From: Phenylobacterium sp.
Lineage (GTDB): Bacteria; Pseudomonadota; Alphaproteobacteria; Caulobacterales; Caulobacteraceae
Assembly: GCF_016124325.1 (NCBI RefSeq)
Contig: NZ_WGNY01000017.1
Location: 121,712 to 185,711 of the forward strand
Direction of reading: 5' to 3'
DNA: 64,000 nt
Under the pieces are notes generated by a model, which ran no database searches, was not told the DNA's origin, and saw nothing but the letters and a program-made list of their open reading frames with translations. This document shows positions 9,155 to 18,298 of the stretch, piece by piece. How positions within the stretch are numbered: the stretch's first letter is position 1; every line of letters starts with the position of its first letter. Position numbers and translations under genes: made by a program.

Positions 9155-9664
9155 TCAGCCGGCCTTCGCCTCGGCGATCATCCGGCGCGCGCGCACCCAC
9201 CATTCGAGGCGTTGGGCGGAGACGAGGCCCACCGCGAGCAGCAGGAAGCTGTCGGTCGCTTCCGCGGCCGTGAGGTGCAGGGTCGAAGCCTGGCCGTCCA
9301 TCACGCCGCGCAGGAGGTAGCGCAGCCCGAAGATCCCCAGGATCAGCAACATGCCCAGCGGGGACACCTTGCTGGTCACCACGTGGGTCTGCGGATCGAT
9401 GGTGAAGCGGCTCGCCCGGCCGCGCCACCAGCCGAGCAGCGCGCCCAGCCCGACCGCGGCGACATCGAGCGCCAGACCCAGCGCGCTTGGCGGCGGGCTT
9501 TGGCTGAACGCCAGGATCGCCATCAGCATGATGACCATCGGTGAGATCCAGAGCCGCTCCACCCGCAACTTGCGGGCGCGCGCGTTTCTCAGGATCACGA
9601 GGCCGACGACCAGGAGCGGGACGAGATAGGTGAGGTACCCGGCGCCGGTGGGAACGTGGTTCAT
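9155..9664 (-). CDS. CcdC-like / DUF1453 integral membrane protein
   Basis: A 169-residue protein with four to five hydrophobic segments (LTYLVPLLVVGLVIL; ISPMVIMLMAILAF; ALGLALDVAAVGLGALLG; MLLILGIFGLRYLL; FLLLAVGLVSA). The loop between the third and fourth (GWWRGRASRFTIDPQTH) fits the DUF1453 pattern. The function is unknown. Its ATG overlaps the popA stop as TGATG, so it is translationally coupled to popA, which makes a functional link worth considering. Confidence 0.7.
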   Translation of the reverse strand: MNHVPTGAGYLTYLVPLLVVGLVILRNARARKLRVERLWISPMVIMLMAILAFSQSPPPSALGLALDVAAVGLGALLGWWRGRASRFTIDPQTHVVTSKVSPLGMLLILGIFGLRYLLRGVMDGQASTLHLTAAEATDSFLLLAVGLVSAQRLEWWVRARRMIAEAKAG

Positions 9665-10995
9665 CAACTCGCCTTCAGGGAACGGGCCATAGCGGCGGCC
9701 TGCTCCAAGGCGTAGCCCACACCATCCGGCGACGCCACTTCGGCGACCCCGAGATCGAATTCCACCACGAACGGCGTCGCGCCCTGACCGGCCTCGAACG
9801 CCGTGCAGCCGATGACCGCCGCGATGCGCTCGCCCGCCAGACGCGCCGCGTGCAGCGGGGTCGCGGGCAGGGCCAGGGCGAAGACTTCGGGCGCAAGGCG
9901 GGCCGCGGTGTCCTCGACGCGGACGAGGCGGCCGATCATCGAGCCGATCTGCGGAATCGCCCGGGCGACCCAGCCGCCGGCGCGCGGCGCCTTGAGGTCG
10001 ACGTTCTCGGAGACCTTGAGCATGCACACGCTCAGCGGCCGGTTGCGATCCTGGGCGCTGCGCGCCAGCCGGCGCAGGTGCGCGGCGAAGAGATCGCGGG
10101 TGAACAGACCGGTGGCCGCATCCATCAGGCCGGAGCTGCGCGCCTGTTCCAGCGCCGAGCGAACCGCCTTCTGACGTCGGAACGCCCGGGCGAGTTCGAC
10201 CACGCGCAGCGCAGTCTCGCCTTCGGGCTGCTCCGGCGACGCCACGTCCGAGATGCCCCGGTGATACGCTTCGGCCGCCGTGATCTGCGATTCGGCCCGC
10301 ATGTAGAGCAGGGCGGGCGTGTGGTAGAGCCGGGTGTTGCGGCGCAGCCCCGCGGCGATCGACAGGGCCTCGTGCGGATTGTCGCCAGCCCACAGGACCA
10401 CGGCGTCGAACGGCCGCTCGTGCAGGTAGTCGAAAGCCGTGAAGGCCGTGAAGGCGCCCACGACCTCGGCCCCGTTGCGTCCCAGGGCGTTGGAGAGGGC
10501 GAGGAATTGCGGCGCCGGCTCGCCGATGGCCAGCACGCGGAAGGGCGTCGTGTCGTTCTGCGGCGCTTCGAGCGGATAGCCGCGCTCGTCGAACGTCTCC
10601 AGCCGGACCTCGAATTCCTCCTCGGCTACGGCGGTCCGCACGAGGGTTTCGAGGCGCATGGCCGCCTGGGCGGGATGCAACGGCCCCGCGAGCGTGAGGT
10701 CGAAGCCGTGATCGTGCTGAAACGGGTCGGGCGCGCCCATGGCCATGATCGGCAGACGGCGCGGGGCGCACGCGGCGCGCAGACGCCGCGCCACTTCAGC
10801 CGCTTCGCCCCTCGCGGTCGCCAGATCGACGATGGCCGCCTGAATCTGCAGGTCAGCAACAGCCGCCGCCGCCGCCGCTTCGCTGCGGGCGGTGATCGTA
10901 CGCCAGCCGAGTCGATCCAGGCCCTCCGCGAGCGGTCCGGCCGTCGAATCATCTTCGGCGACGATCAGGACTCGCGCCTGCACTCCTGCCGACAT
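9664..10995 (-). CDS. popA: PopA-like c-di-GMP receptor (REC-REC-degenerate GGDEF)
   Basis: A 443-residue PleD paralogue. The first receiver (RVLIVAEDD, candidate phosphoacceptor Asp57 in AAIVDLA) lacks an obvious beta-5 Lys. A second degenerate receiver spans roughly 145-270. The GGDEF fold begins near 290 (DAATGLFTRDLF). The active-site GGEEF is replaced by APEVF (368-372), so cyclase activity is unlikely. The inhibitory-site motif RVED (359-362) is intact at the spacing seen in PleD. In Caulobacter, PopA binds c-di-GMP through this site and helps deliver CtrA to ClpXP. Start ATG 10995 has a GGGATGGGG-type ribosome site. Orthology to popA is inferred from architecture and the retained I-site. 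Confidence 0.78.
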   Translation of the reverse strand: MSAGVQARVLIVAEDDSTAGPLAEGLDRLGWRTITARSEAAAAAAVADLQIQAAIVDLATARGEAAEVARRLRAACAPRRLPIMAMGAPDPFQHDHGFDLTLAGPLHPAQAAMRLETLVRTAVAEEEFEVRLETFDERGYPLEAPQNDTTPFRVLAIGEPAPQFLALSNALGRNGAEVVGAFTAFTAFDYLHERPFDAVVLWAGDNPHEALSIAAGLRRNTRLYHTPALLYMRAESQITAAEAYHRGISDVASPEQPEGETALRVVELARAFRRQKAVRSALEQARSSGLMDAATGLFTRDLFAAHLRRLARSAQDRNRPLSVCMLKVSENVDLKAPRAGGWVARAIPQIGSMIGRLVRVEDTAARLAPEVFALALPATPLHAARLAGERIAAVIGCTAFEAGQGATPFVVEFDLGVAEVASPDGVGYALEQAAAMARSLKAS

Positions 10996-11112
10996 ATCCC
11001 CATCCCAGCACGTCTCGGCACGTCCTAAGCACGGAAGCGGGCCGGACCGGAAGACGTGATCCTTAACCGCCGTCAGGTTGCAGAAGGGTTTCATTGTGAG
11101 GGAGGGGAGCCG

Positions 11113-11877
11113 TTGGGGACGGATCTGACAGGAAAGACGGCCGTTGTGACGGGCGCAAACGGCGGCCTGGGCGCTCATTTCTGCCGCCTGCTCGCCGCCC
11201 AGGGCGCGGCGGTGGCGGTCACCGCACGGCGAATCGACAAGATTCGGCCGCTCGTCGACGAGATCACGGCCTCCGGAGGCCGCGCGACCGCGATGGCGCT
11301 GGACGTTTCCGACGCGGCCGCCATCGGGCCGCTGCTTGACCGGGTCCAGGCCGAGCTGGGCGGCCTCGACATCCTCGTCAACAATGCCGGCGTGGGCGGC
11401 GAAGGCCTGGCGCTGGACCTCTCGATCGAGGACTTCGACACGACCTTCGCGGTGAATGTGCGGGGCGTCTTCTTCGCGGCCCGCGAGGCGGCGAAGCGGA
11501 TGATCGCCGCGGGCGTGGAGGGGCGGATCCTCAACATCGCCTCGATCGCCAGCCACACGGTGCTTCCCGGGCTGTCGGCCTACTGCGGCTCCAAGGCGGC
11601 GGTCGCGATGCTCACGCGCAGCCTGGCCCGCGAATGGGCGCGCCGAGGCCTGGCCGTCAACGCGCTGTGCCCCGGCTACATCGAGACCGCCATCAACGAC
11701 GCCTGGTGGCCGACCGAGGGGGGACAACGGCAGCTCAAGGGGTTCCCGCGCCGTCGCCTGATGGACGCCAGCGACCTCGACGCGGCCTTCCTGATGCTGG
11801 TGGGCCCCGCGGCCAGCGCGATCACGGGCAGCGTCATCACCATCGACGACGGCCAGACCCTTCCGGGCGGCGGATAG
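11113..11877 (+). CDS. SDR-family NAD(P)-dependent oxidoreductase
   Basis: A classical short-chain dehydrogenase of about 254 residues. It shows TGANGGLG (cofactor glycine motif), NNAGVGGEG, the catalytic Ser in [11 protein letters not shown], and YCGSK (Tyr-x-x-x-Lys), ending in [16 protein letters not shown] as in many 3-oxoacyl-reductase-like SDRs. I prefer the TTG at 11113 because GGAGGGGAGCC stands just upstream and it gives the usual N-terminus [13 protein letters not shown]; a GTG at 11056 is the alternative and adds 19 residues. It lies divergent to popA with an acyl-CoA gene downstream, so an acyl-CoA substrate is possible but unproven. Confidence 0.85.
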   Translation: MGTDLTGKTAVVTGANGGLGAHFCRLLAAQGAAVAVTARRIDKIRPLVDEITASGGRATAMALDVSDAAAIGPLLDRVQAELGGLDILVNNAGVGGEGLALDLSIEDFDTTFAVNVRGVFFAAREAAKRMIAAGVEGRILNIASIASHTVLPGLSAYCGSKAAVAMLTRSLAREWARRGLAVNALCPGYIETAINDAWWPTEGGQRQLKGFPRRRLMDASDLDAAFLMLVGPAASAITGSVITIDDGQTLPGGG

Positions 11878-11956
11878 GCCGCGAAGCAGGCCGCTCGCGA
11901 GGATATTGGCTGACCGAAGGGCAGGGCGGTTAGCCTTGCATCAAATGGAGGACGCC

Positions 11957-13093
11957 ATGCGCCAGGGACCGCTCAGTGGGCTGAAGATCGTCGAGTTCGC
12001 CGGCATCGGGCCGGGCCCGTTCTGCGGCATGCTGCTGTCCGACCTCGGCGCCGACGTCGTCCGCGTCGACCGGAAGGGCGGCGGCCGTGGCGGCTCGCCC
12101 ACCGACATCACCTCGCGCGGACGCCGTTCCGTGGCGCTCGACCTGAAGACGCCAGAGGCCGTCGAGGCCTGCCTCAAGCTGATGTCCAAGGCCGACGGGA
12201 TCGTCGAGGGCTTCCGGCCCGGCGTGATGGAGCGCCTGGGGCTGGGGCCCGATGTGGCGCTCAAGCGCAACCCGCGCCTGGTCTACGGCCGCATGACCGG
12301 CTGGGGGCAGACCGGCCCCTACGCACACGCCGCCGGCCACGACATGAACTACATCGCCATCACCGGCGCGCTGCATGCCATCGGGACGTCGGACAAGCCC
12401 GTGCCGCCGCTCAACCTGGTGGGCGACTTCGGCGGGGGCGCGCTCTACCTAGCGTTCGGCGTGCTGGCCGGGATCATCCAGGCGCGCGAGACCGGCAAGG
12501 GTCAGGTGGTGGACTGCGCCATGAGCGACGGCGCGGCCTCGCTGATGGCGATGTTCTACGGCATGAAGGCGGCGGGCGTCTGGACGGAACAGCGCCGGTC
12601 CAACCTGCTGGATGGCGGGGCGCACTTCTACGACACCTACCAATGTTCCGACGGCAAGTGGGTCTCGATCGGGTCGATCGAGCCGCAATTCTACGCCCTC
12701 CTGCTGGAGAAGACGGGGATCACCGACCCGGACTTCCAGCGCCAGATGGACCGGGGCGCCTGGCCTGAGCTGCACGAAAAGCTCGCCAAGGTGATCGCGA
12801 CCAAGACCCGGGACGAGTGGACCGCGATCATGGGCGGCACCGACGTCTGCTTCGCCCCCGTACTCGACCTCGACGAGGCGCCCAAGCATCCGCACAACGC
12901 CGCGCGGCAGACCTTCGTGGAGGTGGGCGGTGTGACCCAGCCGGCGCCGGCGCCGCGCTTCTCGGCCACCCCCGGCGCGATCCAGGGGCCGCCGCCATCG
13001 ATCGGCGCTCACAATCGCGAGGCGCTGGCCGACTGGGGCTTCTCCGAGGCCGAGATCGCCGAGCTGTCCGGGGCCGCGCCCGTCGCCGGCTGA
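11957..13093 (+). CDS. CaiB/BaiF family CoA transferase, alpha-methylacyl-CoA racemase type
   Basis: A 378-residue protein with the family III CoA-transferase fold pattern: [20 protein letters not shown] at the N-terminus, [20 protein letters not shown], and the racemase-type [13 protein letters not shown] (His base) and [14 protein letters not shown] (Asp base). These features point to AMACR, which epimerises 2-methylacyl-CoA thioesters during branched-chain fatty-acid or sterol breakdown, rather than to a formyl-CoA transferase. The start ATG 11957 has GGAGG five bases upstream; an in-frame ATG at 11945 lacks one. It may be co-transcribed with the SDR 79 bp upstream. Confidence 0.85.
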   Translation: MRQGPLSGLKIVEFAGIGPGPFCGMLLSDLGADVVRVDRKGGGRGGSPTDITSRGRRSVALDLKTPEAVEACLKLMSKADGIVEGFRPGVMERLGLGPDVALKRNPRLVYGRMTGWGQTGPYAHAAGHDMNYIAITGALHAIGTSDKPVPPLNLVGDFGGGALYLAFGVLAGIIQARETGKGQVVDCAMSDGAASLMAMFYGMKAAGVWTEQRRSNLLDGGAHFYDTYQCSDGKWVSIGSIEPQFYALLLEKTGITDPDFQRQMDRGAWPELHEKLAKVIATKTRDEWTAIMGGTDVCFAPVLDLDEAPKHPHNAARQTFVEVGGVTQPAPAPRFSATPGAIQGPPPSIGAHNREALADWGFSEAEIAELSGAAPVAG

Positions 13094-13232
13094 CCTGTCA
13101 CAGCCGGTTACCTGAAGGACCTGTTCAGGCGCGGTTCAGCCGGTTCCGCCCAGGTTTGACGCTGGATCGGACGCCGCGCTCTCCCGTCCCTCGAAGCGGG
13201 GTCCGGTCCAGATGGAACGACACGCCCATCGG

Positions 13233-13268
13233 CGGCGCGCCACCTTCGCAATCCGGGGTGGCGCGCCG
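13233..13268. terminator. 12-bp perfect stem-loop between CoA transferase and yihY
   Basis: The arms CGGCGCGCCACC (13233-13244) and GGTGGCGCGCCG (13257-13268) pair perfectly around a 12-nt loop and are followed by TTAAT. The hairpin sits 140 bp after the CoA-transferase stop and 52 bp before the next gene, so it is most likely a transcription terminator, although an attenuator for the downstream gene is possible. Confidence 0.6.
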
Positions 13269-13320
13269 TTAATGCATCAAGTCTTGCTTCGCCGGGCGAC
13301 GACCCTCACCCTCCGCCACC

Positions 13321-14253
13321 ATGACGTTGCTGGAAAAGGTCCGCCAGATCCGGGCTCGGGACTGGGACCCCGTCCATGCCGCGGGTGTCGCGTTGACCGT
13401 GCTTGGCAAGGCGCTGTCGCGGCTCTGGGGCCGCGATGTGATGCTCTACACCGGGGGCGTCTCGTTCTTCATCATGCTCGCCATCTTCCCGGCGATCGCC
13501 ATCGTCATGGGCCTCTACAGCGTGCTGTCCGACCCCGCGAGCATCGCGGCCCAGGGCGAGGCGGTGGCGCGCCTCCTTCCCGACGCCGCGCGCCTGATCT
13601 TGCAAAACGAGCTCACGCGCCTGGCCAATGCCCCTGACGACAGCATCTCGTTCCAAAGCGGCGTGGCCCTGCTGATCGGCGGCTACGCGTCGCACCGTGG
13701 CTTCAAGGCCCTGTTGGCCGGCCTGTCGTTCATCCACGACGAGGACAACCCCCGGGGCTTCGTGGGCTTCAATCTCCTGGCGCTCGCCGTGCTGGTGGCG
13801 ACATTGGGCGCGCTGGGCGTGCTCTCGGTCGCCTTCTTCGCCATCAGGATCCTGGGCGAGACGTTCGAGCTGCGGCCGCTGCGCGGGACGTTGTGGCTGT
13901 TCAGCGAGTGGACCTGGGCCAGCGTCGGCATGTCGGTGGGCATGACGCTGATCTACCGCTGGGCGATGTCGCGCGACCCGGTCGACTGGCGCGCCTCGGT
14001 GCTGGGCGGGACAGCGGCGGCGGCCCTGTGCATCTTCGCCTCGTGGGCGCTAGGCTTCTACGTCGAACAGATCGCCCAGTTCGGTGCGACCTATGGCTCG
14101 GTGGCCACGGTGGTGATCTTCCTGATCTGGCTGTCGTGGAACGTGAACGCCGTCTTCTTCGGCGGCGCACTGGCGACCGAGGTCGAGCTGGCGGTGCACG
14201 CTCGGCGCGCGCCGCTGATGTCACGATCGGGTGAGGCCCATCCCCGGCGCTAG
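13321..14253 (+). CDS. YihY/BrkB family integral membrane protein
   Basis: A 310-residue polytopic protein of the YihY/virulence factor BrkB family (once called RNase BN in error). Membrane segments are visible at about residues 40-65, 135-165, 190-215, 225-250 and 260-290, with the family pattern WGRDVMLYTGGVSFF near residue 35 and YGSVATVVIFLIWLSWN near 260. Transport or envelope roles are suspected for the family, but none is established. The start ATG 13321 lacks a strong ribosome site. Its last 4 bp overlap the convergent TusA-like gene. Confidence 0.85.
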   Translation: MTLLEKVRQIRARDWDPVHAAGVALTVLGKALSRLWGRDVMLYTGGVSFFIMLAIFPAIAIVMGLYSVLSDPASIAAQGEAVARLLPDAARLILQNELTRLANAPDDSISFQSGVALLIGGYASHRGFKALLAGLSFIHDEDNPRGFVGFNLLALAVLVATLGALGVLSVAFFAIRILGETFELRPLRGTLWLFSEWTWASVGMSVGMTLIYRWAMSRDPVDWRASVLGGTAAAALCIFASWALGFYVEQIAQFGATYGSVATVVIFLIWLSWNVNAVFFGGALATEVELAVHARRAPLMSRSGEAHPRR

Positions 14254-14480
14254 GGTTTCACCACCAGGAAGCTGAGGGTACGCTCCACATCCGACTGCTC
14301 GATCACCTCGGCGCCTATCGAGGCGGCGAAATGCGGGACGTCGATACGCGCAAGGGGATCGTCGGCGAGCAACCGCACCCTCGCGCCAGCCGGCGCGCGC
14401 TCGAGCGCCCGGCGGAGCTTCAGGGTGGGCACCGGGCAACGGTGGCCCCGCGCGTCCACGAGGATTTCGGCTGAAGTCAT
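14250..14480 (-). CDS. TusA/SirA-family sulfurtransferase
   Basis: A 76-residue protein with the family CPxP motif in RGHRCPVPTLKLRRAL near residue 14; the Cys carries a persulfide. Proteins of this family relay sulfur for tRNA thiolation or cofactor synthesis in the cytosol. The neighbours do not indicate a partner. The gene converges on yihY with a 4-bp overlap and starts 75 bp from the divergent MFS gene. Confidence 0.88.
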   Translation of the reverse strand: MTSAEILVDARGHRCPVPTLKLRRALERAPAGARVRLLADDPLARIDVPHFAASIGAEVIEQSDVERTLSFLVVKP

Positions 14481-14555
14481 ACGGGGCGCTTACACCAGCC
14501 GTGCGAGGCGCCCAAGCGTTCCCGCACGGCGGATGCGAGAGGGGACGGCAAGCCG

Positions 14556-16007
14556 ATGAGCGGGGCCTTGGAGACCTTCACCACGGATATCCCGAGCCGC
14601 CTGGACCGGCTTCCGTTCCGCCGTTTCCACTGGCTGGTCATCATGGCGCTCGGCGTCACCTGGATCCTCGACGGGCTCGAGGTCACCCTGGTCGGCGCGT
14701 TGTCGCCCGCGATCGAGGGCGCGGACGGCCTCGGCATGACCCCGACGCAGATCGGCCTGTCGGGAAGCGCCTACATCCTCGGCGCGGTCCTGGGGGCCGT
14801 GGTGTTCGGGCGGCTCACCGACCGCTACGGCCGCCGCCGGCTGTTCACGGTCACCGTGGGGCTCTACCTGCTGGCGACGATCGCGACCGGCCTGTCGTGG
14901 GACGTCTGGTCCTTCATGGCGTTTCGCTTCCTCACCGGAGCTGGGATCGGCGGTGAGTACGGGGCGATCAACTCGGCCATCGACGAGCTCATTCCCGCTC
15001 GCCGGCGTGGCCATGTGGCGCTCGCGATCAACGGCAGCTTCTGGATCGGCGCGGCGCTGGGCGCGCTCGGCTCCGTCGTCGTGCTCGATCCGCAGATCGT
15101 CGACCAGGCCCTGGGTTGGCGTCTGGCCTTCGTGATCGGCGGCGTGCTGGCGCTGACGGTCGTGGTGATCCGCCGCTACATCCCGGAAAGTCCCCGCTGG
15201 CTGATGACCCATGGGCGGCCCGAGGAGGCCGAACAGGTGGTGCGGGGCATCGAAGCCCATGTGGGCGGGGGAGGGCCGCTGCCGCCGGTTCCGGAGGGGA
15301 CGCCGCCGCTGCGCCTGGTGAGGCGAGGCCACACGAGCTGGAGCGAGATCGCCGCGACGCTCTTCATACACCACCCGCGACGCACGGCGCTGGGGCTGAC
15401 GCTGATGGCGACCCAGGCGTTCTGCTACAACGCGATCTTCTTCACCTACGCGCTTGTCCTGACCAAGTTCTATCACGTGAAGCCCGAGGCGGTCGGATGG
15501 TTCATCCTGCCTTTCGCCTTCGGCAACGTGACCGGCCCGCTGCTGCTGGGCCCGCTGTTCGACAGCCTCGGGCGCAAGCCCATGATCGCGGCCACCTATG
15601 GGCTGGCGGGATCGCTCCTGTGCCTCACCGGCTGGTTCTTCGATCGGGGGTGGCTCACGGCCGAGACCCAGACCGCCGCCTGGATGGTGATCTTCTTCTT
15701 CGCCTCGGCAGGCGCCAGCGCGGCCTATCTGACGGTGGGCGAGCTGTTTCCACTGGAAACGCGGGCGATCACGATCTCGCTGTTCTACGCCACCGGAACC
15801 CTGCTGGGCGGCGTGGCCGGCCCGGCGCTGTTCGGGGCGCTCATCCAGTCGGGCGAACGCTGGCGCATCTTCGCCGGCGACGCCCTGGGCGGCGGCCTGA
15901 TGCTGCTCGCCGCGGCGGTGGAGCTGGCGATCGGCGTGGCCGCCGAGCGGAAGTCCCTGGAGGAGGTGGCGCCGCCCCTTTCCGTATTCTCGGACGATCC
16001 GTCGTGA
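14556..16007 (+). CDS. MFS transporter (sugar/aromatic-acid type with large central loop)
   Basis: A 483-residue 12-TM carrier. MFS motif A GRLTDRYGRRRLF lies between TM2 and TM3, GAGIGGEYGAINSAIDELIP after TM4, and the PESPRWLM sequence opens the central cytoplasmic loop as in sugar-porter/SV2-like and aromatic-acid transporters. The second motif A copy reads DSLGRKPMIA. The substrate cannot be read from sequence. The gene is monocistronic: it is divergent from the TusA gene and convergent with the TadG-like gene across a strong hairpin. Confidence 0.85.
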   Translation: MSGALETFTTDIPSRLDRLPFRRFHWLVIMALGVTWILDGLEVTLVGALSPAIEGADGLGMTPTQIGLSGSAYILGAVLGAVVFGRLTDRYGRRRLFTVTVGLYLLATIATGLSWDVWSFMAFRFLTGAGIGGEYGAINSAIDELIPARRRGHVALAINGSFWIGAALGALGSVVVLDPQIVDQALGWRLAFVIGGVLALTVVVIRRYIPESPRWLMTHGRPEEAEQVVRGIEAHVGGGGPLPPVPEGTPPLRLVRRGHTSWSEIAATLFIHHPRRTALGLTLMATQAFCYNAIFFTYALVLTKFYHVKPEAVGWFILPFAFGNVTGPLLLGPLFDSLGRKPMIAATYGLAGSLLCLTGWFFDRGWLTAETQTAAWMVIFFFASAGASAAYLTVGELFPLETRAITISLFYATGTLLGGVAGPALFGALIQSGERWRIFAGDALGGGLMLLAAAVELAIGVAAERKSLEEVAPPLSVFSDDPS

Positions 16008-16013
16008 CGACAC

Positions 16014-16042
16014 GGCCGCCCGCGACGGGGTCGCGGGCGGCC
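16014..16042. terminator. 13-bp perfect hairpin between convergent genes
   Basis: GGCCGCCCGCGAC (16014-16026) and its exact complement (16030-16042) are separated by only GGG. It lies in the 61-bp gap between the convergent MFS and TadG-like stops, where a bidirectional terminator is expected. There is no T tract on either strand. Confidence 0.65.
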
Positions 16043-16068
16043 GGCGTAGCGTTGGGCGAAAGCTGGCG

Positions 16069-17628
16069 CTACCGCGAGAGGTGAAGGGCCGCGATCTGGC
16101 CGGCGATGGACTGGAACACGGCCGTCAGGGCGCTGGAGTCCTCGACATCGTAGTAGTAGTCGCGGCCCGTGGCGCAGTTCTGAAGCAGGCTGCTGTCGCC
16201 GCTCTTCACTTCGACGCGGACCGTATAGATCTCGATGTCCTTGGCCTTCATGTTCTCGCAGAGCAGCGCGAGACGGGAGTCCAGCGCGGCGGTGCGCTCG
16301 GCGTCCGTCGCGCCCTGTTGCAGCGGCGTCAGGTCGGCCTTCAGGACCCGGCCCTGCCAGATATAGCCCGTGGCCGCGTACGAGCCGTCGTTGGGTGTGT
16401 CCCGCTGCGAAATGGTGTTCTCGCCGTCGGTCATGAGCACGACGATCTTCTTGTACTTGGGCGTCCCGTAGGCGACTCCGTCCTCAAAGGGGGCGTACGG
16501 CGAGATCGTGTTCCAGCCCCACGCCATGCCGATCGGGATGTTCGTGTTGCCGCCGGCCGACAGGCTGTTGATGGCGCTGCGTAGCGACGAGAAGTTCGTC
16601 GTCAGGCGCATCAGGGTCTGCATCGAGCAGTCCTTGTTCGGGCCCTTGCCGGACCCGCCGATGCCGCTGACCTTCTTGTACTTGGTGATCGAACCCTGAC
16701 GGACCCGCCAGTCGTTGCTGTTGGTCCCGTCGCTCAGGTAGTCGTTCTGGTAGTCCTGGCCGTAACCGCTCGTCTTGCTGTCGGGCTCGTCCACCGCGAA
16801 ATAGGGGGTGTAGAGCGTGGCTCCCGAGGTGGCCGGCGTGTCCTGCACGTCATAGGGAGCCTGGCGCATCTCGACGCAGCCACGCCAGCTCACGCCCATC
16901 TTCTTGAACAGGTCCATGCGGTTGGCGTGCTGGGTGCCGCTGGACGTCGTGAAGATCTCGTCGTTGATCGGGGAGTCGCCGTTCTGGTCGATCCAGCTTG
17001 CGTTCTGATAGGCGCTGCTGTCCACGCGTACGGCGTTGGCGAAGGGCACCAGCGCGATCCGCACCGAGTTCGGCTCCACCGCCTTGTTCGCCGCGTCCTC
17101 CATCTTGTCGATGAATTCCCTTGCGGCGCTCTTGAGGTCGGAGAGCTTGCTGCCCTCGTTCATCGAGCCGGTGTTGTCGAGCACCAGGGCGATCTCGACC
17201 TTCATGTCCGCGCGCACCACCTCCGACGTCGCCGCGATCGGCATCGTGCCGCCGCTGAGCAGTCCGGAGATGAACGGCGTCACGTCCACCTGCGCGGCCG
17301 CGATCACGCGGCCGTTGTCGCCGAAGGTGAAGGACGAGGAGGTGAGGGCGAAGTGGTCGTCGAGCTTGAGGTTCTGCCTCAGGAAGCGCTCCCCGGCCGT
17401 CTGCAGTTCGCCATCCGTCGTCGCAGGGGTGCGGGCGGCCCCGAGGGCGGCCGCGTCCAGCGCGTCCTGAAGCTGCGACTTGGCGCTCGTCGCGCGGGCC
17501 AGGTCTATGGCGCCCAGTCCGGCGATGCAGATCGGGCCCATCGCCAGCGCCATCACGATGGCGACGTTGCCCCGGTCATCCAGCGGGCGCACGAAGCGGC
17601 GCACCTTTTCGAAGCTTGGCTTGCGCAT
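16069..17628 (-). CDS. TadG-like Flp pilus assembly protein with vWA domain
   Basis: A 519-residue envelope protein. The N-terminus has the TadG/TadE-type segment DDRGNVAIVMALAMGP followed by a hydrophobic helix (about residues 20-42) and ARATSAKSQLQDALDAAALG. A von Willebrand A domain begins near residue 148 with a MIDAS-type VLDNTGSMNEGSK and later IPIGMAWGWNTIS and LMTDGENTIS. It is anchored in the inner membrane with its vWA domain in the periplasm. Such proteins support tight-adherence pili, but no tad secretion ATPase or flp gene is in the window, so this is an orphan set with the two divergent TadE-like genes. Confidence 0.85.
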   Translation of the reverse strand: MRKPSFEKVRRFVRPLDDRGNVAIVMALAMGPICIAGLGAIDLARATSAKSQLQDALDAAALGAARTPATTDGELQTAGERFLRQNLKLDDHFALTSSSFTFGDNGRVIAAAQVDVTPFISGLLSGGTMPIAATSEVVRADMKVEIALVLDNTGSMNEGSKLSDLKSAAREFIDKMEDAANKAVEPNSVRIALVPFANAVRVDSSAYQNASWIDQNGDSPINDEIFTTSSGTQHANRMDLFKKMGVSWRGCVEMRQAPYDVQDTPATSGATLYTPYFAVDEPDSKTSGYGQDYQNDYLSDGTNSNDWRVRQGSITKYKKVSGIGGSGKGPNKDCSMQTLMRLTTNFSSLRSAINSLSAGGNTNIPIGMAWGWNTISPYAPFEDGVAYGTPKYKKIVVLMTDGENTISQRDTPNDGSYAATGYIWQGRVLKADLTPLQQGATDAERTAALDSRLALLCENMKAKDIEIYTVRVEVKSGDSSLLQNCATGRDYYYDVEDSSALTAVFQSIAGQIAALHLSR

Positions 17629-17709
17629 TCTGGCCCACCTCCGGGCATGTTCGGATACTTGAGGCCCTTGAATATCGTTCGACGGATAATCTCTCCTTAG
17701 CCCAAATCG

Positions 17710-17724
17710 TTAATCGCAATTTAC
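17710..17724. promoter_or_regulatory. Possible CtrA-binding box between tadG-like and tadE-like genes
   Basis: TTAA-N7-TTAC occurs at 17710-17724, close to the CtrA consensus TTAA-N7-TTAA, and a further TTAAC is at 17741. The 151-bp gap between divergent pilus-type genes is A/T-rich relative to the surroundings, as expected of a promoter region. The assignment rests on motif similarity and on pilin genes being CtrA targets in Caulobacter. Confidence 0.35.
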
Positions 17725-17779
17725 TGTAAACACCCCCGCGTTAACTTGTTGTTTGCGCCAATCCTGTATTCCAACGAGC

Positions 17780-18298
17780 ATGGGCTCGAAATCGTCTCGA
17801 ACGAACTCGTTCGCGCGCTGGCGTCGCGACGACCGCGGCGCGGCGGCCGTGGAATTCGCCTTCGTGGCCCCCGTCCTCTTCTTCTCGGTGCTTTCGCTGC
17901 TGGAGATCGGAATGATGGGCATGATGATCAGCCAGCTCGACAACGCGGTCATCGAGGTGGCGCGCAGGATTCGCACGGGCCAGGACACCGCCCCGACGTC
18001 ATCCGTCGCCTTCGAGGACCAGGTTTGCGCCGCCTTGCATGGGGTCGGCGGCGCCTGCCGCGACCGGCTGACCATCAGCGTTCGGAGATTCGACTCGTTC
18101 TCGAACGCTAACGACGTCGCCAGCAATCCGCCCGACGGCCAGTTCGACCTGGGCGGCCCCGGCGACATCATGGTGGTCAAGGTCGATTACAAGTGGCCGC
18201 TCACGACCCCCTTCCTGGCCACGGCCTTCCACCGCGACGGTCCGATGGACGTGACCCTCGGGGCCAGGACGGCCTTCAAGAACGAGCCATACCAATGA
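17780..18298 (+). CDS. TadE-like pseudopilin
   Basis: A 172-residue protein (ATG 17780 preferred; a TTG at 17753 would add nine residues). It has the TadE pattern RRDDRGAAAVEFAFVAPVLF, a prepilin-like Glu after the processing region, then one hydrophobic helix and the LDNAVIEVARRIRTGQ segment. The mature domain contains two Cys (QVCAALHG, GACRDR) that may pair in the periplasm. TadE-like minor pilins take part in Flp pilus biogenesis. The stop overlaps the next start as ATGA. Confidence 0.82.
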   Translation: MGSKSSRTNSFARWRRDDRGAAAVEFAFVAPVLFFSVLSLLEIGMMGMMISQLDNAVIEVARRIRTGQDTAPTSSVAFEDQVCAALHGVGGACRDRLTISVRRFDSFSNANDVASNPPDGQFDLGGPGDIMVVKVDYKWPLTTPFLATAFHRDGPMDVTLGARTAFKNEPYQ

